In this document: positions 1 through 8,373 of the stretch, in pieces | Layout: each line of letters opens with the position of its first letter | How positions within the stretch are numbered: position 1 is the first letter of the stretch | From: SZUA-229 sp036567985 | GTDB taxonomy: Bacteria > Pseudomonadota > Gammaproteobacteria > SZUA-229 | Assembly (NCBI GenBank): GCA_036567985.1 | Contig: DATCTK010000069.1 | Location: 1 to 45,994 of the forward strand | Length of the DNA: 45,994 nucleotides | Direction of reading: 5' to 3' | The notes under the pieces: model-generated | The model's input: only the letters and a program-made list of their open reading frames with translations | What the model was told of the DNA's origin: nothing | The model's database searches: none | Program-made: the position numbers and the translations under genes

Positions 1-174
1 GTGCATGGTTGACTCCTCGATTTCGCTGACGTTCAGTGCGTATTGTGGGTGTGGTTAATGCAACAGGTTTGATTAAGGCTCGAATTTATTCCATATCATA
101 CAACGTGATTATATCCCGCTGCTTTGAATGATAAAGGCGCCGGTTTTATATTTTTATCGCTTGAATAACCTCAG

Positions 175-639
175 CTAACGCGAACGACTTCGCCTGGGCC
201 GGGTCTGGTAGGCGGTGACGCTGGGCATAATGCGGTTATAGGGAATATTCTCGATCGAGCCATACAGCTCAATCGAACGGGTCATCAACCCGGCAATATT
301 CTCCACCTCATTACCCATGTCATCATGAGGGGCATTATCCAGTAACAGCTTCTGCACCCCCAGCATGCCACCGTTCTGCACCTTCAGTTCCTTATTGTGC
401 GGCAACGGGCCATCGATATTAATCTTGAACACAAAGCGGGTCTGCTTGCGCAGATGGTTAAGAAAGTTGCTGCAGTTCTGCTGCATCAGCGCATCACGGC
501 AACCCACACCATGGCGATCCGCCAGGCGGAACATGTGCTGATAGGCGCAACGGCACTTGAGTGACAATATGCCTTTTTCAAAGGCACAGGGTGCGGTGTT
601 TATGCGATCGTAGGCCGCTTTGTAGCTGTCTTCATCCAT
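175..639 (-). CDS. Conserved-looking cysteine-rich hypothetical protein (154 aa)
   Basis: I do not recognise this family. The protein is soluble, with no signal peptide or membrane segment. Its N-terminal third holds a cluster of cysteines (about residues 18, 29, 31, 48 and 56), including a CxC pair. That spacing could bind a metal or an iron-sulfur cluster, but no known motif is matched. The C-terminus is Arg/Ser-rich. It lies 9 bp downstream of the 79-aa gene on the same strand, so the two probably form a small operon transcribed leftwards from the divergent promoter region near 890-1024. The function is unknown; the reading frame is convincing because of its length and its tight spacing with its neighbour. 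Confidence 0.6.
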   Translation of the reverse strand: MDEDSYKAAYDRINTAPCAFEKGILSLKCRCAYQHMFRLADRHGVGCRDALMQQNCSNFLNHLRKQTRFVFKINIDGPLPHNKELKVQNGGMLGVQKLLLDNAPHDDMGNEVENIAGLMTRSIELYGSIENIPYNRIMPSVTAYQTRPRRSRSR

Positions 640-648
640 AGCTGGCGC

Positions 649-888
649 TTATTTTTCATGTTCCATCACGATCGGTTTTTCGCGCTTCTCCATCAACATC
701 TCTTCCGCCGCCAGCTGGTTGTCGGCAAAAATCACCTTGATTTCCGCCGTGTCGCCTTCAGCCTGCAGTGCGCGCTGTTCACGGGCGAACAGCTTGGCGT
801 CCTTGAATTTCTCAAAGTGCTTGATCATCTCGAGCTGCTTTAACATCGCAAATTCCGAGGTTTCCATGCGGTACACGTAATATGGCAT
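649..888 (-). CDS. Small conserved-looking hypothetical protein (79 aa)
   Basis: A small, charged, probably helical protein beginning MPYYVYRM, with many Glu, Lys and Met residues and no cysteine, membrane segment or signal peptide. The first residues could form a short beta strand, followed by a long amphipathic helix. It is the promoter-proximal gene of a two-gene leftward unit with the cysteine-rich 154-aa protein, 9 bp apart, and it is divergent from the 98-aa gene on the plus strand. I cannot assign a function. The close pairing suggests the two products act together. Confidence 0.6.
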   Translation of the reverse strand: MPYYVYRMETSEFAMLKQLEMIKHFEKFKDAKLFAREQRALQAEGDTAEIKVIFADNQLAAEEMLMEKREKPIVMEHEK

Positions 889-1024
889 AATGGCTCACAA
901 TAACTTAGTAAATTGGTCAGGTATAATAACAAATACTAATATTCGGGTAAATTCCTTTAGTGAAGCAGGTATAATCGAAAACCGACCCGAGCTCAACTTA
1001 CACACAAGCAAAAGATGGTGCCCT

Positions 1025-1321
1025 ATGGATCCCGATTTAAAGAAAGAACTCGATGTACTCGTTACCTTGCGCAAGGTGATCTCCAGCGTGGTGCGTGAAA
1101 TCACCCCTGATCCTGGCATGTTACACCCACTCAGCGAAAGAACCATGGAAGATGTGCGCCAGAGCTTTATTCTGATTGCCGCACGGGAAAAGGAAATCAC
1201 TGAAGCGCTGGGCAAGCCCAGCCTGCATCGCCCCCTGTACAAGGGTGACAAGCCGAAAACCAATGTGGTCAAGCTGCACGGCATGAAGTCGTCCAAACCC
1301 AAAAATGACGACCCGGCATAG
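1025..1321 (+). CDS. Small hypothetical protein (98 aa)
   Basis: The reading frame is open from 890, but the ATG at 1025 (MDPDLKKELDVL) is the better start. The upstream extension has biased, low-complexity composition and covers the likely promoter region. The protein is soluble and mostly helical, with a Lys-rich C-terminal tail that looks disordered. No domain is recognised. It is followed 22 bp later by a strong bidirectional terminator, so it is probably a single-gene transcript divergent from the 79-aa gene. Confidence 0.55.
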   Translation: MDPDLKKELDVLVTLRKVISSVVREITPDPGMLHPLSERTMEDVRQSFILIAAREKEITEALGKPSLHRPLYKGDKPKTNVVKLHGMKSSKPKNDDPA

Positions 1322-1343
1322 CGCATAGCGACCGAGCAGCGAT

Positions 1344-1377
1344 AAAAAAGGCGATGCCCGCGGGCATCGCCTTTTTT
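1344..1377. terminator. Bidirectional intrinsic terminator
   Basis: A perfect 22-base palindrome at 1350-1371 (arm GGCGATGCCCG) is preceded by six A and followed by six T, so it can terminate transcription on both strands. It sits between convergent genes: the 98-aa gene ending at 1321 on the plus strand and the 235-aa gene ending at 1401 on the minus strand. Confidence 0.9.
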
Positions 1378-1400
1378 GTGTGCATCAGACTCGGCGCAGC

Positions 1401-2108
1401 CTAGTTCACCGGCAGCTTATTGCGCAGCTCATCCCGATCGAACCACCAGCGGCCATTGGCAATCGCATCCACCACCATCGACATGCGCGGTAAAAAGAGT
1501 TCCGGCTCGGTCAGCTGCATACTTTCCAGCCAGAATTCCAGCTTGTCCTGGCTGTTTACATTGGAGTGACGCTGCGCCACCTTGGCGATCATATTGGTGG
1601 TCAGGAAGGCGAGGCTGTCGTGCTTTTCATCATCGGCACGTATGCCCACAATATAATGGGCCACCACAGCCGCCACTGCGGCACCATCCGAGTCATTCGG
1701 GGTTTCGTCGATAATGTAGCTCATCATACTGATGGTGTATTCCGGCGACACCGGGTAGGTCACCGAGAGCCAGACACCGTGGGCCAGCGCCAGTATCGAC
1801 GAGGGCTGGTCACACTGGTACATAATATCGCAGGCCTCAATGGCACTGGCCCAGTCCTCTTTCTCGATAAACAGGTCAAATGCCGCTCGGGCTTCGTTCC
1901 AGGCCTCTTCTTTCTTTTCCAGTCCGAGCTGGGCATTGGCAATATCCAGCTTCACCCGGCCCACCTCGAGTGGGTCCGCATCACGGGCCAGCGTGGTCAG
2001 CTGGTATTGCGAGTTTCTTAACTGCTCTTCCAGAAAGGCTCTGGCCTCGGCTTCGCTGGAGGTTTCCAGTACACCGGCTTCGGGTCTTAATCCTGGGTCT
2101 TTACTCAT
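1401..2108 (-). CDS. Hypothetical helical repeat-like protein (235 aa)
   Basis: A soluble acidic protein predicted to be mostly helical. The pattern around residues 50-110 (alternating Ala/Leu-rich helices such as EEAWNEARAAFDLFI) resembles TPR-type helical hairpins, but I cannot assign a named family. It has no signal peptide or transmembrane segment. The ATG start has a good ribosome binding site (AGGAAC about 8 bp upstream). It is the last of a leftward series of uncharacterised genes that also includes those at 2276-2962 and 2959-3348, and it ends at a bidirectional terminator. Function unknown. Confidence 0.65.
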   Translation of the reverse strand: MSKDPGLRPEAGVLETSSEAEARAFLEEQLRNSQYQLTTLARDADPLEVGRVKLDIANAQLGLEKKEEAWNEARAAFDLFIEKEDWASAIEACDIMYQCDQPSSILALAHGVWLSVTYPVSPEYTISMMSYIIDETPNDSDGAAVAAVVAHYIVGIRADDEKHDSLAFLTTNMIAKVAQRHSNVNSQDKLEFWLESMQLTEPELFLPRMSMVVDAIANGRWWFDRDELRNKLPVN

Positions 2109-2275
2109 GGTCTTGTTCCTGGGTACTCGGTCTAGTTAATCAGTCCGGGCCGCCTGGCTGATGCGGCGCGCCCTGGCTGGTGTATTAATTCCAGATGATT
2201 CTGTTACATGGGGATTTGTACAGCATTTTTCCACCCCTTCAACCCGCTAATATCAGGGTATCTTGTGCTTTTCGC

Positions 2276-2962
2276 CTAATCCGGCTGCTGATTTAGCGGC
2301 TTCAGCAGTTCCGTCATCTTTTGCAGACACTGCTGTGCATGGGCGATACGCGGATGCGCGGGGTCTTTATCCTGCAGCAGCTTGCGCGCCTGTTCATACA
2401 ACAGTGCCTGCTGCTCTGGCTCGAACAGCTGAAATGCCAGCGCGGTGGCGTCCACCGGCTCACTGAGCAGGCAGGGCACCAGCAGCTTGTCATCGATCGG
2501 GCTGTCGGGGGACAGCATATCGGCAATCAGTGGGTGCTGCAGTAGCGCAAAATGCGCCTGTCGCGCCTGTTCTTCCATTTCCAGCTTGGAGATACCCTGT
2601 GCGTCATTACCCACCGCTTTCCACATGCTCTGCATCATCAGCCCCAGCAGGCGCTGGATCATCTGCTGTAACTCGGCCTGATCGCCGGCCAGGCCGGCAC
2701 TGGTTTCATAGGCCTTGTCCAGTGCCTCTTTCAGTTTCAGCACATCGTCTGCCTCGGCATTGGCTGGCAATGCCGACACCTGCTCCACCAGCGAACGAAA
2801 CTGCTCCATAAACGTTCCCGCTTCCACCATATCCTGCTGGCGCGCATCCTGGATATCAAACGGTTCTATCGATGGTTCGCCAAACAACGGATTCTGGTAC
2901 TGGCGTTTCAGCATGCGCTCGGCACGCCCCGCCTTTGCTGAAAACAGCGTATCAATGCTCAT
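2276..2962 (-). CDS. Hypothetical helical protein (228 aa)
   Basis: A soluble, largely alpha-helical protein rich in Gln, Ala and Leu, with no membrane segment and no recognised motif. A helical stretch at about residues 50-130 could be a coiled coil. Its start codon overlaps the stop of the upstream receiver-like gene (ATGA at 2959-2962), so the two are translationally coupled. A GGAG ribosome binding site lies about 8 bp upstream. The coupling suggests that the two proteins act in the same process, but nothing in the sequence says which. Confidence 0.65.
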   Translation of the reverse strand: MSIDTLFSAKAGRAERMLKRQYQNPLFGEPSIEPFDIQDARQQDMVEAGTFMEQFRSLVEQVSALPANAEADDVLKLKEALDKAYETSAGLAGDQAELQQMIQRLLGLMMQSMWKAVGNDAQGISKLEMEEQARQAHFALLQHPLIADMLSPDSPIDDKLLVPCLLSEPVDATALAFQLFEPEQQALLYEQARKLLQDKDPAHPRIAHAQQCLQKMTELLKPLNQQPD

Positions 2963-3348
2963 GCCGTGGGCTCCAGGGTTTTATCCAGCACAGCCCCGAG
3001 GGCAGCCTGGTCAATCGGAAAGGTCAGCGTAGCAAACACCTCGAACACCGCCAGCAGGCGCTCCAGCTGGGGTCGCTGCTCCTGCTCATAGAATACAATC
3101 ACCTTGCAGTCCGGGATGCGCTGCACCGTTGCCATCAGGGTTTCCAGGCTGCTGGTGCGGTCACGAAAATCCGACTGGAAATTGAATTCCGCCACCACCA
3201 CCGCCGGCTTCACCTTTTTCAACAGCTTGCAGGCCTTGCGCATGCTTTCCACCTGCTCTACCGCAAAACCCTTTTGCTGATAGAACGCAGAAAAACTGGG
3301 GTAGCCCCCGATTTCAACAATGGATAAAAGCACTGGCGACACAGACAC
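2959..3348 (-). CDS. Receiver-like (CheY-fold) protein, probably not phosphorylated (129 aa)
   Basis: The alternating hydrophobic strands and helices (VLLSIVEIGG, AVVVAEFNF, CKVIVFYE, VFATLTFPI) look like a response-regulator receiver fold. The acidic pocket and phospho-acceptor Asp of active receivers are not clearly present, so this is at best a degenerate receiver. The start is GTG at 3348; a second GTG at 3342 is better spaced from the AGGG at about 3348-3351 and may be the true start. The stop overlaps the start of the 228-aa gene by 4 bp. Family assignment is tentative. Confidence 0.5.
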   Translation of the reverse strand: MSVSPVLLSIVEIGGYPSFSAFYQQKGFAVEQVESMRKACKLLKKVKPAVVVAEFNFQSDFRDRTSSLETLMATVQRIPDCKVIVFYEQEQRPQLERLLAVFEVFATLTFPIDQAALGAVLDKTLEPTA

Positions 3349-3432
3349 ACCCTGAATTGACTAGAGTACAAAGCCGGACATTATACCATAGTCATTTAGT
3401 CAGGTATTCAATACCACTGTCTGCTATACGGA

Positions 3433-4332
3433 CTACTCCAGTTCGGGCTGGTGGCTCAGGTAACTCAATATCAGCACCCCCTGTGCGGTGGCATGGTAAT
3501 TACTGCGCATCTGTTCCCGGCCCGGCCCCAGGCCGATGCCGCGGGAGGTGAATTGCAGACTACGCCCACCCAGACTCACGATAGGCGCCTCGCCGGCCCA
3601 GCCACCGTCACCCAGCTGATGCTGCAGCACCCGCTGTAACCAGACCGGTTTGAGCATATCTTCTGCGCCACTCACCAGCAGCATCAGCACCCGCTGCAGA
3701 TAAACATCCACTACGCGGAAATCCCATGTTAGCTGGGATGCAATACTCTGCTGCAGCGAGTGAGTCACCTGCTCGAGATTCTGCAGCAGGCCACAATTCT
3801 GCTGTTGCAGAAAATGAATCCCCATCATCTGGTGGGTCACACAGGCCGGGCGGTAGATATAACTGGCCTGGAAACAGAAGTCGGCGTCATTCTGCTGCGC
3901 CACCAGGGGAATTTCCTCGGCAATATCCGCGGCACAGTTGAGCCCGTAGATAATGTGCTGATTGTAATAGGGCAGACCCTGTACGCTATAAGCCGCGAGG
4001 TAGCTTCGTGGCGGCTCGCCAAACAGCGGTGCCCAGACGCCCTCGCGGATACGCGGGAAACGCTGCCAGTATTTATCGAGTAATTGCTGCAGGCGCGGGT
4101 CGCGGGTCAGCGTATGTGCCTCATACAGCATCCACCACAGCATGGGATTGGCCTGGTCCAGCAGCTCGGATTCATGCTTAGCCAGCCAGTCCAGGGATGA
4201 TTCCAGCGAAGATGCCAGCTGCGACTGTGTCGGATAGGGCTGCTGTCGATTATTCTGGTAATAACCCAGCAGGTATAAACACACTGGCAAGGCCATCAGC
4301 AGCAGTACGCCATAAAGAGTTTTCTTACGCAT
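3433..4332 (-). CDS. Membrane-anchored putative alpha/alpha-toroid protein (299 aa)
   Basis: An N-terminal hydrophobic segment (residues 6-24) acts as an uncleaved anchor or signal peptide, so the rest is probably periplasmic. The remainder is helical with Trp- and Cys-containing segments. The motif LGDGGW at residues 240-245, and the later YHATAQGVLILS stretch, resemble the GDGGW repeats and trailing His/Ala-rich helices of squalene-cyclase/prenyltransferase-like alpha/alpha-toroids, also seen in some pectate-lyase and methylesterase folds. That is a resemblance only. The gene stands alone, divergent from the TRAP operon across a 227-bp gap. Confidence 0.55.
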   Translation of the reverse strand: MRKKTLYGVLLLMALPVCLYLLGYYQNNRQQPYPTQSQLASSLESSLDWLAKHESELLDQANPMLWWMLYEAHTLTRDPRLQQLLDKYWQRFPRIREGVWAPLFGEPPRSYLAAYSVQGLPYYNQHIIYGLNCAADIAEEIPLVAQQNDADFCFQASYIYRPACVTHQMMGIHFLQQQNCGLLQNLEQVTHSLQQSIASQLTWDFRVVDVYLQRVLMLLVSGAEDMLKPVWLQRVLQHQLGDGGWAGEAPIVSLGGRSLQFTSRGIGLGPGREQMRSNYHATAQGVLILSYLSHQPELE

Positions 4333-4559
4333 TATTTACAAGTCCGTTTTATCGCTTGTGTTACCGCGAGCTAATAGTGGCTGACGCAGTCTGCGCCATA
4401 CAAAACCGAATTGATCAAAGTTTTTTTGCTTAATGCTGCCACTATATCGCCAGCAGATGATTTAGCAAGCAGTCGCCTGTATAACGATGCCACAAAGCCG
4501 ATTAACAGCTGCACAGCGCCTGTGCTAAGCTGTGCAGAAAATCTCAAGCAAGCATCCAT

Positions 4560-5429
4560 ATGAATAAATCACTGCGTCACCTGTTTCTGCTTTGCCTGCT
4601 GCTGCAGCTCGGCGGCTGCTCCTTTGCAGAACTCACGGTCAGAGCCTCGATGCCAATGATTGAAGGGGGCATGCTGGCGGTCAACCGCGAGGATGACCTG
4701 CTGCTGGCTGAAGCCGCCATGCCCGCCAATATCGAATTGATGGAAGGCATGTTGATCAACGCACCGGATCACCGCGAGCTGAGAAACTATGCAGCCCAGG
4801 CCTATTATGGCTTCGCCTATGGTTTTATTGAAGACCAGCAGCCGCAACGTGCCGCAAAGCTGTATCGCCGCGGCCTGAATCACGCACTCTACAATCTGCA
4901 CGACCAGGGCCTCAGCCAGGCCATATTGAATGGCCCGCTGACCGAGCTGGAACAGCAGCTTGCGCAACTGGGTCAGAAATCGGTGCCCGCCCTCTTCTGG
5001 GCCGCTTCCAACTGGGCCAAGTGGATTGACCATAACCGCAACCAGGCCGAAGCCATTGCACAGCTGCCCCGCGCGGTGTTGCTGATGCAGCGGGTGCTGC
5101 AACTGGACGAAAACTTTTATTATGCAGGTCCCCATCTGTTTTTCGGGGTTTACCACGGCAGCCGCTCGCCCATGCTCGGCGGTAACTTCGAACTGTCCGA
5201 GAAACATTTTGACAAGGCACGGCAACTTAATTTACAACCCCTGTTAATCATCGATTTGCTGCAGGCAGAATTCCTGGATCGACAGCGGTTCGACCAGCCG
5301 GCATTTCATGCGCGCCTGAGCAAGTTGATTCAACAGGATGTCAGTGCTGCCACGGATCTCGCGCTGATTAACAACATCGCCAAACGCAAAGCACAGCGTT
5401 TACTGGAAAAGGAAGCGGAATGGTTTTAA
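4560..5429 (+). CDS. TRAP transporter TatT-type TPR lipoprotein
   Basis: A lipoprotein with a signal peptide ending in a lipobox (LGGC, Cys20), followed by a helical TPR-like body of about 265 residues. Sequence pattern and context match the TatT component of TPR-associated TRAP transporters (TPATs), first described in Treponema. There a trimeric periplasmic T lipoprotein docks several P subunits and may pass the ligand through its pores. It is the first gene of a four-gene operon and overlaps the substrate-binding protein gene by 10 bp. It should be anchored to a membrane leaflet facing the periplasm. The ligand is unknown. Confidence 0.85.
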   Translation: MNKSLRHLFLLCLLLQLGGCSFAELTVRASMPMIEGGMLAVNREDDLLLAEAAMPANIELMEGMLINAPDHRELRNYAAQAYYGFAYGFIEDQQPQRAAKLYRRGLNHALYNLHDQGLSQAILNGPLTELEQQLAQLGQKSVPALFWAASNWAKWIDHNRNQAEAIAQLPRAVLLMQRVLQLDENFYYAGPHLFFGVYHGSRSPMLGGNFELSEKHFDKARQLNLQPLLIIDLLQAEFLDRQRFDQPAFHARLSKLIQQDVSAATDLALINNIAKRKAQRLLEKEAEWF

Positions 5430-6466
5430 CTATGTTCAACCAGCTGATAAAAAATCTGGCCAGCCTAGGTTTACTTTTTTTTCTGCTCAGCAATTCAGCA
5501 CTGGCACAACAAACCTATACATTGAAATTTGCCACCCTGATTCCACCGGATACCGCCTGGGTCGATCGCATACAGCAATGGAATGATGAACTTGAGCAAC
5601 AAAGCAATGGTCGCCTGCAATTAAAAATCTACCCCGGTGGGGTCATGGGCGATGAACCGGACGTGCTGCGCAAGATACGCAGCCAGCAACTACACGGCGC
5701 ATTTTTTACCGGCTATGGCATCAGCCGTATTTACCCGCCAGCACGGGTACTGGAAATGCCGTTTCTGTTTCGCAATATCGAAGAATCGGATTACGTGCGC
5801 AAACAGATTATGCTGGAGATTGAAGCGGGTTTCGAACAGGCCGGCTACCAGTTACTGGGCTGGCCCGAAGTGGGCTTTCTGCACTTCTTTTCCAAGTTAC
5901 CGATCACCTCACTGGAGGAACTGAAATCACGCCGCATCTGGTTATGGCAGGGCGACCCTATGGGTGAAGCCTTTGCGGAAGCCGCCGGGGTTTCACCGGT
6001 TCCTTTATCGATTATGGATGTATACACCCAGCTATCGGCACAGCACGGCAGCATTGACACGGTATACAACTCGCCTTTCGGTGCGCTCGCCATGCAATGG
6101 CACAGCAAACTAAGTTATGCCTCGAATGTCCCCATGACCAATGCGATTGGCAGCCTGGTGGTGAGCCAGCGTTTTTATAATACGCTGCCGCAGGATTTAC
6201 AACAGCTGCTGAAAACCACTGGCAAGAAAGTTGCTGAAGACATTAACCAGGATTCGCGCCGTGACAATGCAAAAAGTATCGAGCTATTAAAACAGAGCGG
6301 CATTGAATTCAGCTGGGACTGGAATGAGGCAGAACAACAGCAGATGCTGCAGATTCGAGATCGCGCGGCTGAGATACTCGATGAGTCCGGCTATATCCCC
6401 GAAGCACATTTCACCCGGGTTAAAAACATTCTATCGGATTACCGAGATAACCAGCCCGACCAATGA
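5420..6466 (+). CDS. dctP: TRAP transporter substrate-binding protein (DctP family)
   Basis: A periplasmic solute receptor of the TRAP family. The signal peptide is cleaved after ALA at about residue 29, and the mature part begins YTLKFATLIPPDTAW, typical of the fold. Family landmarks include an IYPGGVMGDE segment and an RRIWLWQGDPMGEAF segment near the ligand cleft, where the Arg that usually binds a carboxylate is expected. It starts at ATG 5420, inside the TatT gene, with GGAAG just upstream; an ATG at 5432 is possible but poorly spaced. Pairing with TatT suggests a TPAT system, whose ligands may be more hydrophobic than C4-dicarboxylates. Confidence 0.9.
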   Translation: MVLTMFNQLIKNLASLGLLFFLLSNSALAQQTYTLKFATLIPPDTAWVDRIQQWNDELEQQSNGRLQLKIYPGGVMGDEPDVLRKIRSQQLHGAFFTGYGISRIYPPARVLEMPFLFRNIEESDYVRKQIMLEIEAGFEQAGYQLLGWPEVGFLHFFSKLPITSLEELKSRRIWLWQGDPMGEAFAEAAGVSPVPLSIMDVYTQLSAQHGSIDTVYNSPFGALAMQWHSKLSYASNVPMTNAIGSLVVSQRFYNTLPQDLQQLLKTTGKKVAEDINQDSRRDNAKSIELLKQSGIEFSWDWNEAEQQQMLQIRDRAAEILDESGYIPEAHFTRVKNILSDYRDNQPDQ

Positions 6467-7017
6467 ACCCCTTACTGCTAGCGATAAAACAGAAATTAAT
6501 TGTTTTTGAAAAGCTGCTGGCGGCTGTCTGTCTTCTGTTATTACTGCTGCTATCTCTGTCGCAGGTGATTATGCGCAACCTGTTCGAGCTGGGCTTTGCC
6601 GAACTGGATACACTCACCCGACACCTGGTGCTGTTTGTTACCTTTATGGGCGCGGCACTGATTTCCGAAGGCAATAAGCACATTAAAATCGACTGCGTCA
6701 CCGCCACTATCAGCGAGCGCAGTAAGCAGAAACTGAAACGCCCGCTGTATTTTATCAGCGCGCTGGTGTGCAGCGTCTTCAGCTGGTACGCGGTGGTTTT
6801 CTGGCTGGATGAAAAAAACTATGCGCCCGCCAGTGAACAGTTCGCACTTTACCTGGCACTGATTCTACCCGCCGGTTTTATTATACTTAGCCTGCACTTT
6901 TTATTGCTTAGCCTGATCCGGGACGACAGCACTCAATACACCGACACCGACGACTCGCTGATTGATACCCTGGCTAAACAATCAGAGCTGCCTTCCGGCA
7001 GCGGGCAGCAACAATGA
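6463..7017 (+). CDS. dctQ: TRAP transporter small permease (DctQ family)
   Basis: A small integral membrane protein with four predicted transmembrane helices, the first at about residues 15-36 (LLLLLLSLSQVIMRNLF), with the family's RNLFELGFAELDTLTRHL connection and a conserved GAALISEGNKHIKID region. It forms the membrane complex with the large permease. It overlaps the upstream gene by ATGA at 6463-6466 and the downstream gene by ATGA at 7014-7017, so the three proteins are translationally coupled. The hydrophilic C-terminal tail of about 30 residues is cytoplasmic. Confidence 0.9.
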   Translation: MNPLLLAIKQKLIVFEKLLAAVCLLLLLLLSLSQVIMRNLFELGFAELDTLTRHLVLFVTFMGAALISEGNKHIKIDCVTATISERSKQKLKRPLYFISALVCSVFSWYAVVFWLDEKNYAPASEQFALYLALILPAGFIILSLHFLLLSLIRDDSTQYTDTDDSLIDTLAKQSELPSGSGQQQ

Positions 7018-8270
7018 TCCTGTTACTGTTCATTGTAGTGCTGCTTGCACTGCTGGGCTTACCCCTGTTTATTGCACTGGCCGCCGGTGGCCTCTATGCC
7101 AGCTATGCCACCGAGCTTAATCCCAGCATACTGATTATTGAACTCTATCGCCTTGCCAACCAGCCCAACCTGATGACGATTCCGCTGTTCACCCTGGCGG
7201 GCATGACCATGGCGGCCGGCGGCAGCCCGCAACGACTGATTAAATTATTTAACGCACTGCTCGGCTGGATGCCCGGCGGCCTGGCGATGGCGGCGATTGT
7301 TGCCTGTGCATTTTTTACCGCCTTTACCGGCGCCTCCGGTGTCACCATTATTGCGCTGGGTGGTTTGCTCTATCCGCTGTTTATGCAGTCGAATTATCCG
7401 GAACGTTTCTCCCTGGGCCTGCTGACCTCGTCCGGCTCACTGGGCCTGCTGTTTCCGCCCAGCCTGGCGATTCTGTTATACGGCATAGTCTCCGGCACCA
7501 ATATCGATGAACTGTTTCTGGCGGGCATAGTGCCAGGAATTATTCTGCTGGTTTTACTCTCACTCTACAGTTATAAATCGGCGCGACACTGGCATAAACC
7601 GGCTCACCCGTTTTCCTGGTCCGTGCTCGCCAGTGCCGTGCGCGAAAGCCTGTGGGATATTTTTTTACCCATACTTGTTATCGTTGGCATCTTCGGCGGC
7701 TTTGTTACCATCAGCGAAGCGGCCGCGGTTACCGCCGCCTATGCACTGTTTGTTGAAGCGGTGGTGTATCGCGAAATCAAACTGCTGGATGATCTGCCAA
7801 AAATCCTGATTGATACCGCCAAACTGGTGGGCAGTATTCTGATTATTCTCGGCGTCGCCATGGGCCTCACCAATATCCTGATTGATACCCAGCTGCCCTC
7901 ACGGTTACTGGCTTTTACCGACAGCTTTATTCACAGCCCGCTGGAATTTCTGCTCGCCCTCAACCTGTTTTTATTAATTATCGGCGCGATGATGGATATT
8001 TTTTCCGCCATCGTGGTGGTGGTGCCATTGATTATGCCACTGGCCCACCGTTACCAGATTGATCCGGTGCATCTGGGCATTATCTTTCTCGCCAACCTGG
8101 AAATCGGTTATATGACCCCGCCGGTGGGCATCAACCTGTTTATTGCCTCGCAGCGTTTTGGCAAGAGCATTCTCACCCTGTTCCGCTCGGCCATGCCGTT
8201 TCTTGGTATCATGCTGATCTGGCTATTGATGATATCCTATATTCCGGCACTGACGCTGTGGTGGAAATAA
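7014..8270 (+). CDS. dctM: TRAP transporter large permease (DctM family)
   Basis: A 418-aa polytopic membrane protein of the ion transporter superfamily, the sodium-driven translocation subunit of the TRAP transporter. Many hydrophobic helices are visible, together with the family signatures GASGVTIIALGGLLYP and SGSLGLLFPPSLAILLYG in the first half and a second inverted half ending in NLEIGYMTPPVGINLF. Length is normal for the family. It is the last gene of the operon TatT-P-Q-M and follows Q with a 4-bp overlap. No clear intrinsic terminator follows it. Confidence 0.93.
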   Translation: MILLLFIVVLLALLGLPLFIALAAGGLYASYATELNPSILIIELYRLANQPNLMTIPLFTLAGMTMAAGGSPQRLIKLFNALLGWMPGGLAMAAIVACAFFTAFTGASGVTIIALGGLLYPLFMQSNYPERFSLGLLTSSGSLGLLFPPSLAILLYGIVSGTNIDELFLAGIVPGIILLVLLSLYSYKSARHWHKPAHPFSWSVLASAVRESLWDIFLPILVIVGIFGGFVTISEAAAVTAAYALFVEAVVYREIKLLDDLPKILIDTAKLVGSILIILGVAMGLTNILIDTQLPSRLLAFTDSFIHSPLEFLLALNLFLLIIGAMMDIFSAIVVVVPLIMPLAHRYQIDPVHLGIIFLANLEIGYMTPPVGINLFIASQRFGKSILTLFRSAMPFLGIMLIWLLMISYIPALTLWWK

Positions 8271-8373
8271 TCTGGCCTACAGAAGTCATGTGCCGTACAA
8301 ACAACATCGCATCACACGACAACTCAATTTAATATGTATTTTTTAATAAAACAGACACACAGGTGAACAGATT

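Noticed and set aside
890..1024. N-terminal extension of the 98-aa gene from ATG 890
   Set aside because: The region carries two TATAAT boxes and its translated composition is unlike a protein start; the ATG at 1025 is preferred.
2872..3327. 151-aa open frame on the plus strand
   Set aside because: It is antisense to two translationally coupled genes and has no ribosome binding site or domain.
4569..5225. 218-aa open frame on the minus strand
   Set aside because: It is antisense to the TatT-type lipoprotein gene, which has a lipobox and operon context.
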